Positions 38,985 to 52,659 are shown, counted from the stretch's first letter. The stretch: DNA of 64,000 nt from Macrobrachium rosenbergii (GCF_040412425.1 NC_089794.1:4864583-4928582), one strand, 5' to 3'. The notes: generated by a model from the letters alone, not told the origin. Translations and numbers: made by a program.

Positions 38985-39370
38985 ATTCATTTATCACACA
39001 TTACCACAGGTGAAAAATAAGAAATGGGGTGTAGGTCCTGACCGGTTTCGACTTTATTTCAAGCCATTGACGAAGGACTGATACAGAGTGTGAGAAGTCA
39101 CAAATATATATACTACAAGAACAGTACTGACGGACATACACAACCGTTAGAGCCTACATATCCCCACTTAGGTCGGTGTCGAGGTAGGAGTGGCCTTTAA
39201 AACTCATTTGGCTAAAAATCACAATAGACTCTCAGGGGATATTGCTGATAAACAGACCATACCCCACCTCAGATCCACACCTGGCAGGTGTCATGGAGGC
39301 GGAGTTTGGAAACTCATTAACATTACTACCCTCGTACTGTGTTTACAAATATGATAATCCTATTTTCATA
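38985..39370 (+). repeat. left terminal inverted repeat of the Penelope-like element
   Basis: Inverted partner of 41640-42003. The stretch near the outer end carries gaccggtttcgactttattt. No hammerhead ribozyme core (CTGATGA with GAAA) could be found in it. Confidence 0.85.
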
Positions 39371-39379
39371 CATCTCTAC

Positions 39380-41030
39380 GTGAATGTCGGGATGAACAAG
39401 TGATACCAAGATCGTTCATAACCAATTCCTTGCTGAAATTAGAAGACCAACCCTTCGGTGAAATACAACGTGCCATATTGGAAAAACATATCAACATCAA
39501 ACATTGGAAACCAAAAAGAATTTTGAAGATCTCACGAGAAAAAGACGACATTTTGAAGCCTCAATACCACCAGATTGGAGAGATTCCCTACGTGAATATT
39601 GTCATGTGAAGATGAGGAATCAAGTGTATCGGAAACTGAAACGGAAACACGATAATAAATGAAACTGTTGATTGAAAGAAGCCCTTGGACCAACAACGCC
39701 AATCATGAATGTGTCGTCAACTTATCAAACAAACAGCTGGATAGAAATGTAACTAGTGCCTTAGGCTACGGTTTTAAACTTTGCTTTATCTCCTGGCGGA
39801 AGGAACAGTGTGGAAATAACTAAAGGACTGTGTAATTTGGAAAAATATAGTGATTTAACGAATGAAGAAGTGAACATGGTTAAGGGAGTGATCTATGGAA
39901 GTATAAAAAATCAGACACCACAAACGTCCCCAAAAAGATTTATGGTTGCTATCAATGAACTGAAAAAAAAAGATAAAAATATACACATGACAAAAGCAGA
40001 TAAATCAGGCGCTCTCGTAATTTTAAATAAAAGTGAATATATAGAAAAATGCAAAATCTTTTAGGTGATGATAACATATATAAAGAATTAAATAAGAACC
40101 CGACAGACAATGTGAATAGTGGTTTCAATAAGAAAGTGAAAAACCTGTTAAAAGGTAACGATAGCCTTATAAAGAAGTTGTGTGTGACCTCTCCATCGCT
40201 ACCATATATGTATGGTACAATAAAAACTCACAAAGCAAACTTTCCTGCCAGGCCAATTATCAGTTCAGTTGGTTCCGCATCATACAAGCTGCTTGAAGTA
40301 CTTAGTAGATATTCTCAACCCATTAGTAGGTACCATCTCAAATGCAAATATCAAGAATAATGTGGACCTGATAAATAAACTAAATAGTGTAGAGATTAAT
40401 AGTGAATCCAGGCTTGTAAGTTTTGATGTTGTATCACTATTCACAAAGGTGCCAATAGATGATCTGATGGCGTTTTTATCTGAATTGTTAAAGAACACAC
40501 AGCTGGATATCCCATTTTCTAAAAGTACTTTAATTGAACTGATTAAATTATGTGTAAAAGATTGTAAATTTGAATTTAATGGTAACTTTTACTCACAAAA
40601 TTTTGGTATGGCAATGGGAAACCCTCTATCCCCAGTGTTAAGTAACTTATATAAGGAATTCTTTGAAAAGAAGATATTAAACAACATAATCCCACGTAAT
40701 GTAACATGGTTTAGGTATGTTGACGACATAATTTGTGTATGGCCAGGGAACCAAGATGTAAAAAACTTTTTGACAACTTAAATCAATTAGTACCATCAAT
40801 TAAATTCACGATGAAATGGGAAATGATGGGTGCTTACCGTTTTTGGATGTCCTCATACGAAGAAATAGTAGTGGGTTTAAACATAGTGTGTATAGAAAAC
40901 CCACTAATATTTCTTCCTATGTGCATTTCTATTCTGGACAAAGCAATAAGGTTAAAAAGTCAGTGTTTTCATCTATGTTTTTAAGAGCATTACGAGGTAT
41001 GTAGCCCTGAATATATTGATGTTGAAATAG
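39380..41030 (+). pseudogene. Penelope-like reverse transcriptase
   Basis: Reading through several frames: an N-terminal region at 39400-39800, then a LNFALSPGG block typical of Penelope RTs, KADKSGALVILNKSEY (about 39993-40040), PYMYGTIKTHK and PARPIISSVGSASY (40200-40290), SFDVVSLFTKVPIDD (40420-40465), FGMAMGNPLSPVLSNLY (40602-40652), FRYVDDIICVW with the catalytic YVDD at 40716-40727, and FLDVLIRRN, YRKPTNISSYVHF (40840-40930). The block order and the M-G-x-P-L-S-P/YVDD pair identify Penelope-type RTs, which are related to telomerase. Frameshifts lie near 40050, 40320, 40770 and 40830. Confidence 0.88.
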
Positions 41031-41280
41031 ATAAGATTAGGAATGCAGGCAAGAAATTTAAATATCCTGATAGTGCATTAAACAGTGCATTTGAAGCGGC
41101 AAAAAAGACTATGTATCAAAACCAGAAAGAACCTTACAACACAAAAAAATTTGCTTGTTTTGCCTTATAATAATAATATGAAAGATATCCCTCATCTTCT
41201 TAGAATTTTGGTGTTAATGTCGCATTTAAGAACAATACAACAATGAAAAATGTACTTATCAAGAACTCCCAGACAATACT

Positions 41281-41600
41281 AAAGGGTGTATATAAAATTC
41301 CGTGTAAGTCTTGTGACAACTTTTATATTGGCCAAACCGGGAAAGCACTGGAAAAAAAGAATTGAACAGCATAAGAAATGTGTGAGATATGCACAAGGGA
41401 ACAGTGGTATATTTGTACATGTTAGTGAGAACAATCATGCTATCAACTGGGAAGGGCAAAAAGATTGTATATTATAATAATGCACTGGAAAGGAACATCA
41501 TTGAATCTAGCTTTATAAAGAAAGTTACAACCATAATATGAATATCAGTCAAGGGATGTATAAACTTGATCCTTTAATATCAAAAAGAAATTTGTAAATT
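41281..41600 (+). CDS. GIY-YIG endonuclease domain of the Penelope-like element
   Basis: One open frame reads GVYKIPCKSCDNFYIGQTG, with G-V-Y at 41285-41293 and Y-I-G at 41324-41332, two cysteines between them as in Penelope nucleases, then KRIEQHKKCVRYAQGNSGIF, a conserved histidine (NNHAINW) and LERNIIESSFI carrying the expected glutamate. All residues usually required for the one-metal GIY-YIG mechanism appear to be present, and the frame runs to a stop near 41597. The domain nicks target DNA for retrotransposition. Because the RT in front is broken, the copy cannot move by itself. Confidence 0.85.
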
Positions 41601-41639
41601 GTTTAAACTTTAAGGTAGGCAATAGAGATGTATGAAAAT

Positions 41640-41998
41640 AGGATTATCATATTTGTAAACACAGTACGAGGGTAGTAATGTTAATGAGTTTCCAAACCCG
41701 CCTCCATGACACCTGCCAGTGTGGATCTGAGGTGGGGTATGGTCTGTTTATCAGCAATATCCCTGAGAGTCTATTGTGATTTTTAGCCAAATGAGTTTTA
41801 AAGGCCACTCCTACCTCGACACCGACCTGAGTGGGGATATGGAGCTCTAACGGTTGTGTATGTTCGTCAGTACTGTTCTTGTAGTATATATATTTGTGAC
41901 TTCTCACACTCTGTATCAGTCCTTCGTCAATGGCTTGAAATAAAGTCGAAACCGGTCAGGACCTACACCCCGTTTCTTATTTTCACCTGTGGTAATGT

Positions 41999-42003
<5 letters not shown>
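41640..42003 (+). repeat. right terminal inverted repeat of the Penelope-like element
   Basis: Reverse complement of 38985-39370. It stops against a (TA)n array. Confidence 0.85.
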
Positions 42004-42830
<827 letters not shown>

Positions 42831-43102
42831 GTCACAGCGAGGCTATTCCTCAGCAAAATACAAGAGGACACTAAAGCCGGCAGACAGCTTTATTCATCAC
42901 GGCCCATGTTTCGAGATGCTTGTTTCATCCTCAAGGCTAAAAATACAAAAAAATATACAAATACAGCAGGTAAAGTTAGAATGGATGTACAAATAAATTA
43001 TGATAAGGTAAAACATCAGTACAAAAGATAAACCTAAGATAAAAATGTAAAAAAAAAGAAAGAACTAGATTATTTCAACTAACAGACCTTATTCCTCGAA
43101 GT

Positions 43103-44083
43103 TCAGTCACTGTAGGCTATAAACAAAGAGGGAACAAGCTTCTTGATCGCTAACGATTCAAGAATAGGGAGGTGGTGTTCGTGTTGGCTGGTCAGTATAA
43201 TCTTAAAATCATTATAGTTTATTTTACTTTTGCATAGTTTTATATGATTTCTAATATTTGATGTTTCAAGATTGGGCAACTTGTACCCAGTGCGAAAACT
43301 AACGCCAATATGTGCGTCACATCTGACTTTAAGCAGTCGACGTGTGTTTCCCAAGTATGTCTGACAATGGCATTGACAGCAAGTAAATAAATAAACAACA
43401 CCGGACTGCATTAAAGGGTGCAGTTTTTCTTTGTGACGAAACATACCGCCAATAGTTCTTGTGTTCTGAAATATGAGCTTCACGTCAACTGCCGGAAAAT
43501 AATTCGTTAAAATCCTTTTTAGACTGGGTAGGAAAGAGGTGCCATGCGTGAATGGAAAACTTATATAGTATGTTAATTTATGTGCCAAGTGTATGGTAGC
43601 AGGAGGGTGAAAGGACTTATCCAGTGTTTTCTTATCATATTTTAAAAATAAATTGGATGGATAGCAGTTAGATTTAAAATGAACATAGAGAAAACCTATT
43701 TTCTTGTGAAAAAGATGCCAATCGGATGTAAGTGTGACGGCCCTGTGGAGGAGAGTGGACAGGGAATTCAATTTAAAATTATAAAAACACGAACTGTAAA
43801 AATTCTGCCCAAGACCAGTAAATGTTTTCTTGCGGAACACACCAGTATGAAATCTAGTGTCATCACGGATGCCGATGGTGTCTAAAAAGGATAATTGGTT
43901 TTTATTTTCTAATTCATAAGCAAATTTAATGTTATTATGTAGTGAATTAGCATACTGTAAAAACTGGTCACAGTCGTGACGGTCTTTGAAAAGGACAAAA
44001 GTGTCGTCAACGTAACGGCGATAAAATAAAGGCTTAAAAACAGAGGAACAGCTGTCCAGCAGCTCTCTCTCGAATTTGTACAT
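43103..44083 (-). CDS. Penelope-like RT C-terminus and GIY-YIG endonuclease (326 aa open)
   Basis: The frame begins MYKFERELLDSCSSVFKPLF and contains FYRRYVDDTFVLF with catalytic YVDD at 44003-44014, then NKNQLSFLDT and FRKKTFTGL (the F-L-D and Y/F-R-K-x-T-x-T blocks). The nuclease reads VVYLFTCCQCHCQTYLGNTR, in which V-Y and Y-L-G stand for GIY and YIG, with the paired cysteines, then RCDAHIGVSFRTG and NIRNHIKLC with its histidine, and LPILESLAIKK carrying the glutamate. It is the longest mobile-element frame in the window without a stop. The upstream RT half is in other frames, so the protein is incomplete. Confidence 0.85.
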   Translation of the reverse strand: MYKFERELLDSCSSVFKPLFYRRYVDDTFVLFKDRHDCDQFLQYANSLHNNIKFAYELENKNQLSFLDTIGIRDDTRFHTGVFRKKTFTGLGQNFYSSCFYNFKLNSLSTLLHRAVTLTSDWHLFHKKIGFLYVHFKSNCYPSNLFLKYDKKTLDKSFHPPATIHLAHKLTYYISFPFTHGTSFLPSLKRILTNYFPAVDVKLIFQNTRTIGGMFRHKEKLHPLMQSGVVYLFTCCQCHCQTYLGNTRRLLKVRCDAHIGVSFRTGYKLPNLETSNIRNHIKLCKSKINYNDFKIILTSQHEHHLPILESLAIKKLVPSLFIAYSD

Positions 44084-44395
44084 AAAATATCAGCAACAAT
44101 GCAGCTTAATGGATTACCCATTCCTACACCTTCCACTTGCAAGTAAACTTCATCATTAAACATAAAGACCGTGTCCAGCACCGCCAACTCCAACAACTCT
44201 TGAAAATCTACAGTAAGCGGTTAAAACGGTGGTACATATTGTCCTGATCATTAAAAATAGTATCCAAAATATAATCGATTGTTTCCCCCACTGGTATATT
44301 AGTGAACAGTGATTCTATATCAAAACTGGACATGACCAGATTGGAACCTTGACATAAAATATTATTTTTATTCTTTTTTAAATTCAATTTTGAAA
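44075..44395 (-). pseudogene. Penelope-like RT, palm region, frameshifted
   Basis: On the minus strand SSFDIESLFTNIPVGETIDY and DTIFNDQDNMYHRF can be read, then after a frameshift near 44218 FQELLELAVLDTVFMFNDEV, and GVGMGNPLSCIVADI, the block before YVDD. A second frameshift near 44085 separates it from the 326-codon frame. The order matches Penelope RTs exactly. Confidence 0.82.
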
Positions 44396-44877
44396 GAATT
44401 TTCCAAGGAACTAACCAACCAAGAAGTTAATTTCAGTAAATAGTCAAGTGTACTACCCAACTACAAAATCACAAAATACATAGTGATCACTTCAGTGGCT
44501 CAGATATATTTTTGTTTATATTATCTCAAGCACATAGAAACGGACGGAATTTTCTTACTATAATCTTATAATCTTACCAGTTCACCAGAAAATAAACTAG
44601 CTTTGTATAAGCAAAATAATAAAAGAAAAACGCTCTCGTGTATATCTTTCAGACTCCTTTCACGTCATGATCATAACAGTTTAAAGGAATCAATATTGTC
44701 TTTTTAAAACAAATCAAAAATTTTCATTGCCAAATTCATATCAGTCTCATAAATCCATAAGTTTCGTTGAAAAAATAAAATGCAAAATATTTTCTTAGTT
44801 ATTATGTTCAATTCTTGGAGACCCCAAATCATACCAGAGAATGAAATCACTTAAACATGTTTGAATTTCTGTTCAGG

Positions 44878-44879
<2 letters not shown>

Positions 44880-44943
<64 letters not shown>
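44880..44943 (+). repeat. (CT)n microsatellite inside repeat C
   Basis: About 62 bases of CT, homologous in position to the array at 5972. Confidence 0.97.
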
Positions 44944-44944
<1 letters not shown>

Positions 44945-45254
44945 ACAACTCCCAAAGCATTTTATAGGCTTCATTAGAGAAAACTCATTATTTTTCAGGG
45001 AAAAAATGAAAAAGTTTCTCCATTTCAGGATTCTTCACGGAATGAATTTATTCATTCTGTCTTTAGGGTTTGTTTTAGGGAGATTTGGATGAGGGGTTCA
45101 TCACTCATCCTCTCCCTCTTGCGCACGCGCCCGCACGCAACCATTTTTAAGTTTGACCTCTTTTCAGTTTTAAGTACTTGTATAAATAATTTTAATAATA
45201 TCGTTAGTTATATGTGACATAAAACGCCTTCAGCTCTGATGTAAAAGAAGGTGA

Positions 45255-45334
<80 letters not shown>
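45255..45334 (+). repeat. (ATT)n microsatellite inside repeat C
   Basis: About 79 bases of ATT, homologous in position to the array at 6371. Confidence 0.97.
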
Positions 45335-45335
<1 letters not shown>

Positions 45336-45756
45336 ACCTAATCACGCTAAGCACTAATGAACATAGCGGGTGTTACATTACATCAGAATCGGAAAGTGAT
45401 CAAAACTTCCTCTGTATTTGCACAAATCCCTGCTATCACCTGTGTCTACCTGGTTTGTTATGGTTAATTAGAAGACAAGGGAATTGCGGAATATCATCTC
45501 CGGAGGATTAATTACCTCCAGAGAGATTAGATCGAGATAATCTTCCTCAGGATGATTAAATCTTAGATCTCAATGGAAGATCGACGGACTTTATGATCCT
45601 GCCATAATTGGATGACCAGAAATCTTTTTTTGTCCGGGTTTCCAATTAGTCCTTGTGGAGTGCTTTTGGATCGTTTCCAATAGTCCTTGTGGAGGACTGC
45701 GAGCGCAAATAGCTGTTTATCCAAGCTATATTGATATATGGTTTATAAAGGTTTCA

Positions 45757-45758
<2 letters not shown>

Positions 45759-45848
<90 letters not shown>

Positions 45849-45895
45849 CATGAAGCTACAAATATATATATAATATATATATATATAAATTCATA
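45759..45895. repeat. (TA)n microsatellite
   Basis: About 87 bases of TA, then short TA runs to 45895. Confidence 0.97.
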
Positions 45896-45949
45896 TATAC
45901 TACTGTATAAATATCTCCGATGAAATTATCACTAACGAATCTCCGATGG

Positions 45950-46158
<209 letters not shown>

Positions 46159-46502
46159 TTAACCTGAAATGCTTATCTTGAACTAGTTATAGACTCTAAA
46201 TGAATGATTTCGTTACTTCAGTATTTGTATAAAATCTGACTGCTATTGATTATGGAAATCGTAAAAAAAAGGAAAAATGGGGAATTTAACTGAGCTGAGG
46301 GCTCTACTCACAAGGTAGTTGTAAGTAAGCACGTTAGGGTAAGTTTAAGATGACGTGTATTTACATTCAATGAACTATCAGAAGGTGAAATGAACTGATC
46401 AGGCAGACAAGGCCTGAGAGGTTAATAATATACTGGGAACACTGGAAGGTACATCCGTCAGTGTGACGATGCTGATACAAGGCACAGTTAAGAGAGATTT
46501 CC

Positions 46503-46748
46503 ATGGCTAACAAACCCTCTGTAAAGGGAGAGATTTACGAATTAAAAGCCAGTAAGGACACAGTAAAATATGCATGGGACAAGGCGAGCACATGGGGTGC
46601 TGAGGAAGCCTTGAACGCACAATTTTATGTAATTATTGAAACACTGGCATTTACGCAACACTGCCCTGACAAGGCAAGATTAATATGGAAATACTTGCAC
46701 TTAGAAATGAAACAGAATTTAGTACGAGAATTAAAACAGTGTGACTGA
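46503..46748 (+). CDS. unrecognised open frame, 81 codons, doubtful
   Basis: MANKPSVKGEIYELKASKDT begins in a good animal start context (ttccATGgc) and ends EMKQNLVRELKQCD. The predicted protein is helical and charged. In another frame downstream a short glycine-rich stretch (GGFSEDNGGRGGF) follows. Start context and codon regularity make it better than most short frames here; a gag-like or host exon origin cannot be told apart. No family recognised. Confidence 0.3.
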   Translation: MANKPSVKGEIYELKASKDTVKYAWDKASTWGAEEALNAQFYVIIETLAFTQHCPDKARLIWKYLHLEMKQNLVRELKQCD

Positions 46749-47030
46749 ATGGAAGAACCTTTGCAACAGATTATTTTACCTTATAGAAGAGGTGGCTTCA
46801 GCGAGGATAATGGTGGCAGAGGAGGGTTCAGGGCTTCATGAGTAAGAATAATAATGCCCCTACAAGATAGGACCACGTGGAAGGGGCATGGCTCTCTGAA
46901 GGAGGCGGGAATGAAAGGGGGAGATGTTTCTGGCTAGCGTTCAGCTATCACTCTGCCTTGTCCCATCGGTCAGGCCCTTATCAGACCTCGGTCAGCGGTT
47001 AGTGTCGTTCCCCTATTTGAAGCATCAGTT

Positions 47031-47249
47031 ATGAGACAGTGCCAGTTGTTATTTCTCTTAATCTGCATTGCCAGCTCTATTCTGCCTCTGGCCATACTTA
47101 ATCTCCACACAACAGCGTGTCTGGAAACAAAGGGCTCCGCAAAGTCACGTGTTCAAGAAGAGAAAGTGGGAGAGATATACAGACTGCAGTTAATGGGTTT
47201 TGAGGAGGGGTCAACACTCCTTTCGCCCTTCCCTGTCAGGCGGTGCTAA
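47031..47249 (+). CDS. unrecognised open frame with signal-peptide-like start, doubtful
   Basis: MRQCQLLFLLICIASSILPL followed by a polar tail, 72 codons. The N-terminus would be a plausible signal peptide, but there is no further domain, no paralogue in the window and no clear promoter or splice context, so chance is likely. Confidence 0.2.
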   Translation: MRQCQLLFLLICIASSILPLAILNLHTTACLETKGSAKSRVQEEKVGEIYRLQLMGFEEGSTLLSPFPVRRC

Positions 47250-47349
47250 GCAATGCACTGTTTCCATTTTCCAGCTTTAAATTGAGCGTTAGGTGGCTTG
47301 GATGCTTGGGAAGATGTAGCAACTCCCCACCCAAATTGACATCTCGCAC

Positions 47350-49765
47350 CTTCAGTTGGGTGTATTCTGACATATTGCCCAGAACCGACAGACTTCCACA
47401 ACCTGCACTAAAAATGGAGGGACATCCTAGCAGTGGTGTGGATTCAGATACTTACAAGTTTGAAAGGCTGCATACCAGCTTTTATGAGTTTAGCAACTTT
47501 CCCAAAATTTTATCATGGTTCTCCCAGATGGTCATTTTCACTTATTAATATTTGTTATTTATTTGTTCATATTTATGTATTTGTTATCTTCAGATGTGGT
47601 TTAGTTTTACAACTCTCCATCTGCCGGAATTTTTTGATGGGAGTTTTTCAACAAATTATATTTTTGGTTTCTATGAAAGTGTAAGCACCACTAATAATTA
47701 CAGGAACAAGGAAGCCTGGGAATTATTGGAAGAATAATTATTACAATAAGTCCAAACACTTATAATTAAGAGCCCAGTAATTAAGTTCAGTCAACACCAA
47801 ACATCAACTGGTAACTGAATGGGATGTAATCAAAACGAAGTTATTGGCTATAGTTTCAGATGATGAAACCAGTCTTTTTTTTTTCAGAATACAGTATACT
47901 ATGATAGAAATATCAACATTTCGTAGTAAAGTCCTTTACTCTGTTCCTTATGCACTGGCTATGCGCTGACATGCCTTCAAATATTCTTTGTTTTTTGCCA
48001 TTCACTTCTTTCTAATAATGCCTATGGATTCTCTTTATCAAAGTTAAAGTATTCCAAGCACCAAATTCGGTCTCTTTCTCATTTCCTGGAAGCACTTCAC
48101 ACCTACCAATACTCCAGCCTCCTCTCAGACACCTACCTCTTGCGTTCCTATTACCCAGAAGAACTAAAATTTCCCTTGATTCTCGTAACCTGATAGCACT
48201 CGATATTCACCAAATAGCCAGTTTTCTCTCAGATATCCACTTCTTGCATTGATATCACCCAGCACGATCAATCGCACTTATACCACAACTTAATTAGCTG
48301 GGTAATCAGAGAGACTTTCAAAGATGTTTCCTTTCACGCTCACTCCCCTCCTCGTCTCGAATACAGTATAAACACAAGTGATCATTCACTAAAAAAAATC
48401 TTTCAAAGAATCTTGCTGAAAAAAGAGCGCAGACATTCTTCCAATGTTATAAATGTTATAATGTGTTCATGATAACGATCTTTTACACGAGAAAGTTTCT
48501 CCTTAGTTGATGTAAAGATGGGACATTTCTACGTGTACCCATAATTAATTTTGGTTTTAGTATGCGATATAACTTAAAAATCATACTTGTTCTATAATAA
48601 GCAACTGAGTAATCATTTTGTTTCGATAATGCCAGGCGTTCTCGGCCTCTTATGTTTTAGTAATGACAGGGTAATGGTAAAGCTGAAATTATAGGGGTAT
48701 AAAGAATTACTTCACAGAGAGCCTTGATGGCTCAGTCGGTTACAGCAGCAGCTTCGGACTTCGTAGAGGTCTGTGGCGTGGGTTCAAATCCGCAGCCGAC
48801 TGATCAGAGAGGCAGACACTTTGCTATCCGTGTAGACATCCCGGGATAGGTTTGCTTAAATAGCAAATGGGTGTTACAGACTAAATACACACACAAAACA
48901 AAGCCACTACAACACCTTCTAAAAACATAACAAACATCTCACACGTCTCAAACTCTCGCCCTACCTGCGCAACAACTTCTCGCTGCTGGGAAGAAAGGGC
49001 GTTGGGTCGGGTATGATACATGAAACATACGCTACCGGGGTCTAAGCGATGTCAGGCAGGGCAGCCGATCGAGACTACAGGTCTACCCCAAAGCCAAATC
49101 AAAAGTCCTTCAAAAGAAGGCATCGTGCTTACCCCATACAAAAATGGGAAAAAAGCACGTTAAAAGAAGAAGAAGAAGAAAGAATTACTTCACAGCTTCC
49201 AAAAAGTATGGATTTCATATCAGGCAAACGTAAAATAAAAACAGGCAAAATGGTTGTTTTTGTTTCAGATAACAATGAAAATATAAATTTAGGTGGTTGA
49301 GGAGAGAAACACTTCACACACAAGAAATTGGCAACTCAGTGACTAGTTCTTCTTCTTCTTCTTGATCGCGTTTTGTCTTCAGTTGTAGAAAGCAATTAAA
49401 ACTTTCTCTGGCGCTTTTGCGAAGCCCCTCGGCCAAGCAGTGTTTCCGTGTATTGTTGTCATAAATCAGGGAGGACAAGAGATGCCTCAGAGGCGTTTTG
49501 TGAGCAAAGATTCAATTCCCAGATTCATTTGTTATTGGTTTGGAACAGAATCAGATAAATTTTCGGGTGAAGAAACCTTTAATGGAAAAAGCCTTGATGC
49601 TTTCACAGGAAAACAACGTGCACCACGATTGATAAAGTGCAAGGGATGGTAATATATAATTAATAATTACAATGATAATAAACCTGATAATCGCCTGATC
49701 ATTGATCCCGAGGGGTTACTATTTATTAAATAAGTTAAAACGCTTGCAGGTTCATTCGGGTTCCT
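47350..49765 (+). repeat. dispersed repeat family D, copy 2
   Basis: Collinear with 13525-15515 on the same strand, about 34 kb apart. It is longer because of a 461-base SINE insertion. The (TTC)n tract, 65 bases in copy 1, is only about 18 bases here. The right end continues beyond copy 1 (ttcgggttcctggtgaaggg), where copy 1 is cut by a (TA)n array. No shared coding frame. Confidence 0.82.
48701..49195 (+). mobile_element. complete tRNA-derived SINE with (GAA)n tail and 17-base target duplication
   Basis: The body is 48718-49178. The head reads TTGATGGCTCAGTCGGTTAC (A box TGGCTCAGTCGG) and GTGGGTTCAAATCCGC (B box GGTTCAAATCC) 35-40 bases later. The body includes gatgtcaggcagggcagcc and gtgcttaccccata, and the tail is aaaagaagaagaagaa. 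The flanks aaagaattacttcacag at 48701-48717 and 49179-49195 are identical over 17 bases. The paralogous copy of repeat D (near 14900) lacks the SINE and shows the empty site. A 5'-truncated relative lies at 17524-17738. Confidence 0.93.
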
Positions 49766-49890
49766 GGTGAAGGGGAAAAGACGTGACAGGAGTTCCAGTT
49801 CTTTGGCGCTTTCTTGTCTGGAACTTGATGAGTATATTTTTTTCGGAAATATGGTATTGTTATTATTATTGTAATCATTTTATGATCATG

Positions 49891-49959
<69 letters not shown>
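49891..49959 (+). repeat. (ATT)n microsatellite
   Basis: About 68 bases of ATT. Confidence 0.97.
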
Positions 49960-50267
49960 AGTTAAAAGAGGATTATTAATTGACTTTCATATAACAGAAA
50001 AAACATATATATTGTCTGCTCTTTCAAGCAGCAAATACTTATTCATAATTATGCGACATTCACTCAGATCAATGAGTACGTCCCTGTGGTCAAGAGGTAC
50101 CCTTTCTTTCATCGCAAACGACTTTCTTAGAACAATCCTGGACAAAAGAAAAAGGCTTATGGTGAATATAGCTATTATGTTACTAAACTGAGAAGTGAAC
50201 AGCGTAGCTGGTGGCTAGTCGACTGTAGTAGGTCACTACAAGGGTGGAAAAACAAGTGGGTATAGTA

Positions 50268-50271
<4 letters not shown>

Positions 50272-50355
<84 letters not shown>
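50272..50355. repeat. (TA)n microsatellite
   Basis: About 84 bases of TA ending exactly at a Penelope-type terminus. Confidence 0.98.
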
Positions 50356-50730
<375 letters not shown>

Positions 50731-51064
50731 GTGTGCGTGTTTGTATAGATATTTCGGCTGGTTTTTACTCAATGTCAGATTCAATCATACACAGGGATTA
50801 CCGGCTGACAAAACGTCTGTTGATGAAAATGATCAGGAAAAAGTAATCTCGGTCACTGGATTACCACATTGCCATCCACACTTGGTTCTATTTCTATGAG
50901 ATTACTTGAGGTCCCCTTGGGGTTCTGGACTTATTCCTGAGAGGATTAGATTTTCTTTTTTTATCTCTGAGACTTGGGGAGTTAACGCAGAGATTTGTAA
51001 TTAGTCATTCCATTCGCCAGGAGATATGAGTGATCCACTCTCTTCCTCCAACCTCTGTTTGTCT

Positions 51065-51905
<841 letters not shown>

Positions 51906-52336
51906 CACTGTGAAGCAACTGCACGATAAGCTCTTAAGAATAGATTTCCTTCACTTTTAATACATTTAAAGCCTAGAGGTTTACCCTATTGACTGTGAAA
52001 TATCTACGCAGCAATATCAACAAGATCAACAACAATACTATTTATAAAAAAAGTTAACTCTGCTCTCCGCCAGCCAAATGCTCAGCCGTTATTTCTCCAT
52101 GACAAAACCATCACGGGACGAATTAACCATCCTGAATATTCAGTGACATCAAAACTGAGAACATGTATATTTCTCTCACATACCCACACTCTATTTCTCT
52201 CTCTTCCCCATAGTTTTATATAGTAATCAGTAACCCAAGTCAAAATGTCATTAGAGAAATGTTCTTTCACTTTCAGTTTTCTGTTTAGGATAAATCATGC
52301 TAATACGTAACGTTTTCCATATTGTATTATAACTGC

Positions 52337-52376
<40 letters not shown>

Positions 52377-52582
52377 TAATAATAATAATAATAACGGCTA
52401 AGCATTTGGCTGGCGGAGAGCAGAGTTAACTTTTTTTTTTATAAATAATATTGTTGTTGCTGTTGTTGATGTTGATCCGTAGATATTTCACAGCCAGTGG
52501 GATAAACCTCTAGGCTTTAAATGTATTCAAAGTAAAGGAAATCTATTCTTAACAGCTTGTCGTGCAGTTGCTTCACAGTGTA

Positions 52583-52585
<3 letters not shown>
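51906..52585. mobile_element. candidate DNA transposon with about 190-base terminal inverted repeats
   Basis: Left arm 51911-52092 and right arm 52393-52582 are inverted copies: tttacactgtgaagcaactg at the left end answers cagttgcttcacagtgtaaa at the right, and the inner ends share gttaactctgctctccgcca. The 300-base spacer has no protein and contains an (AAT)n array. The outermost bases read ttTA-CACTG and CAGTG-TAaa, consistent with a TA target duplication of the Tc1/mariner type, but two bases prove little. It is non-autonomous. Confidence 0.72.
52337..52394 (+). repeat. (AAT)n microsatellite
   Basis: About 57 bases of AAT at the inner edge of the right inverted arm. Confidence 0.96.

Positions 52586-52659
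<74 letters not shown>
52582..52659 (+). repeat. (AAT)n microsatellite
   Basis: About 77 bases of AAT at the outer edge of the right inverted arm, so the arm is bracketed by two arrays of the same unit. Confidence 0.96.

Larger units (their letters stand above)
42835..44420 (-). mobile_element. second Penelope-like element, 5'-truncated
   Basis: On the minus strand it runs from RT (44390) through GIY-YIG nuclease (about 43300-43420) to a 3' region with agcatctcgaaacatgggcc and gaataaagctgtctgccggc, and ends against a (TA)n array. It belongs to a different Penelope lineage from the element at 38962: the proteins share only the family motifs. RT upstream of the SFDIESLFTNIP block is absent, so the 5' end is truncated. 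Confidence 0.86.
44480..45758 (+). repeat. dispersed repeat family C, copy 2
   Basis: Collinear with 5560-6914, including the (CT)n and (ATT)n arrays at corresponding places. One local duplication of tccttgtgga occurs near 45650 and 45680 that is absent in copy 1. The copy ends against a (TA)n array, where copy 1 has (AC)n(AT)n. Confidence 0.8.

Noticed and set aside
38985..39370. Hammerhead ribozyme, known in some Penelope termini
   Set aside because: I looked for CTGATGA with GAAA and a cleavage triplet in both termini and in the 42.8-kb element. The phrase gtcgaaaccggtc is suggestive but the CTGATGA part is absent.
48722..48803. A possible tRNA gene at the SINE head
   Set aside because: It is followed by a SINE body and GAA tail with target-site duplications, and acceptor pairing is poor.
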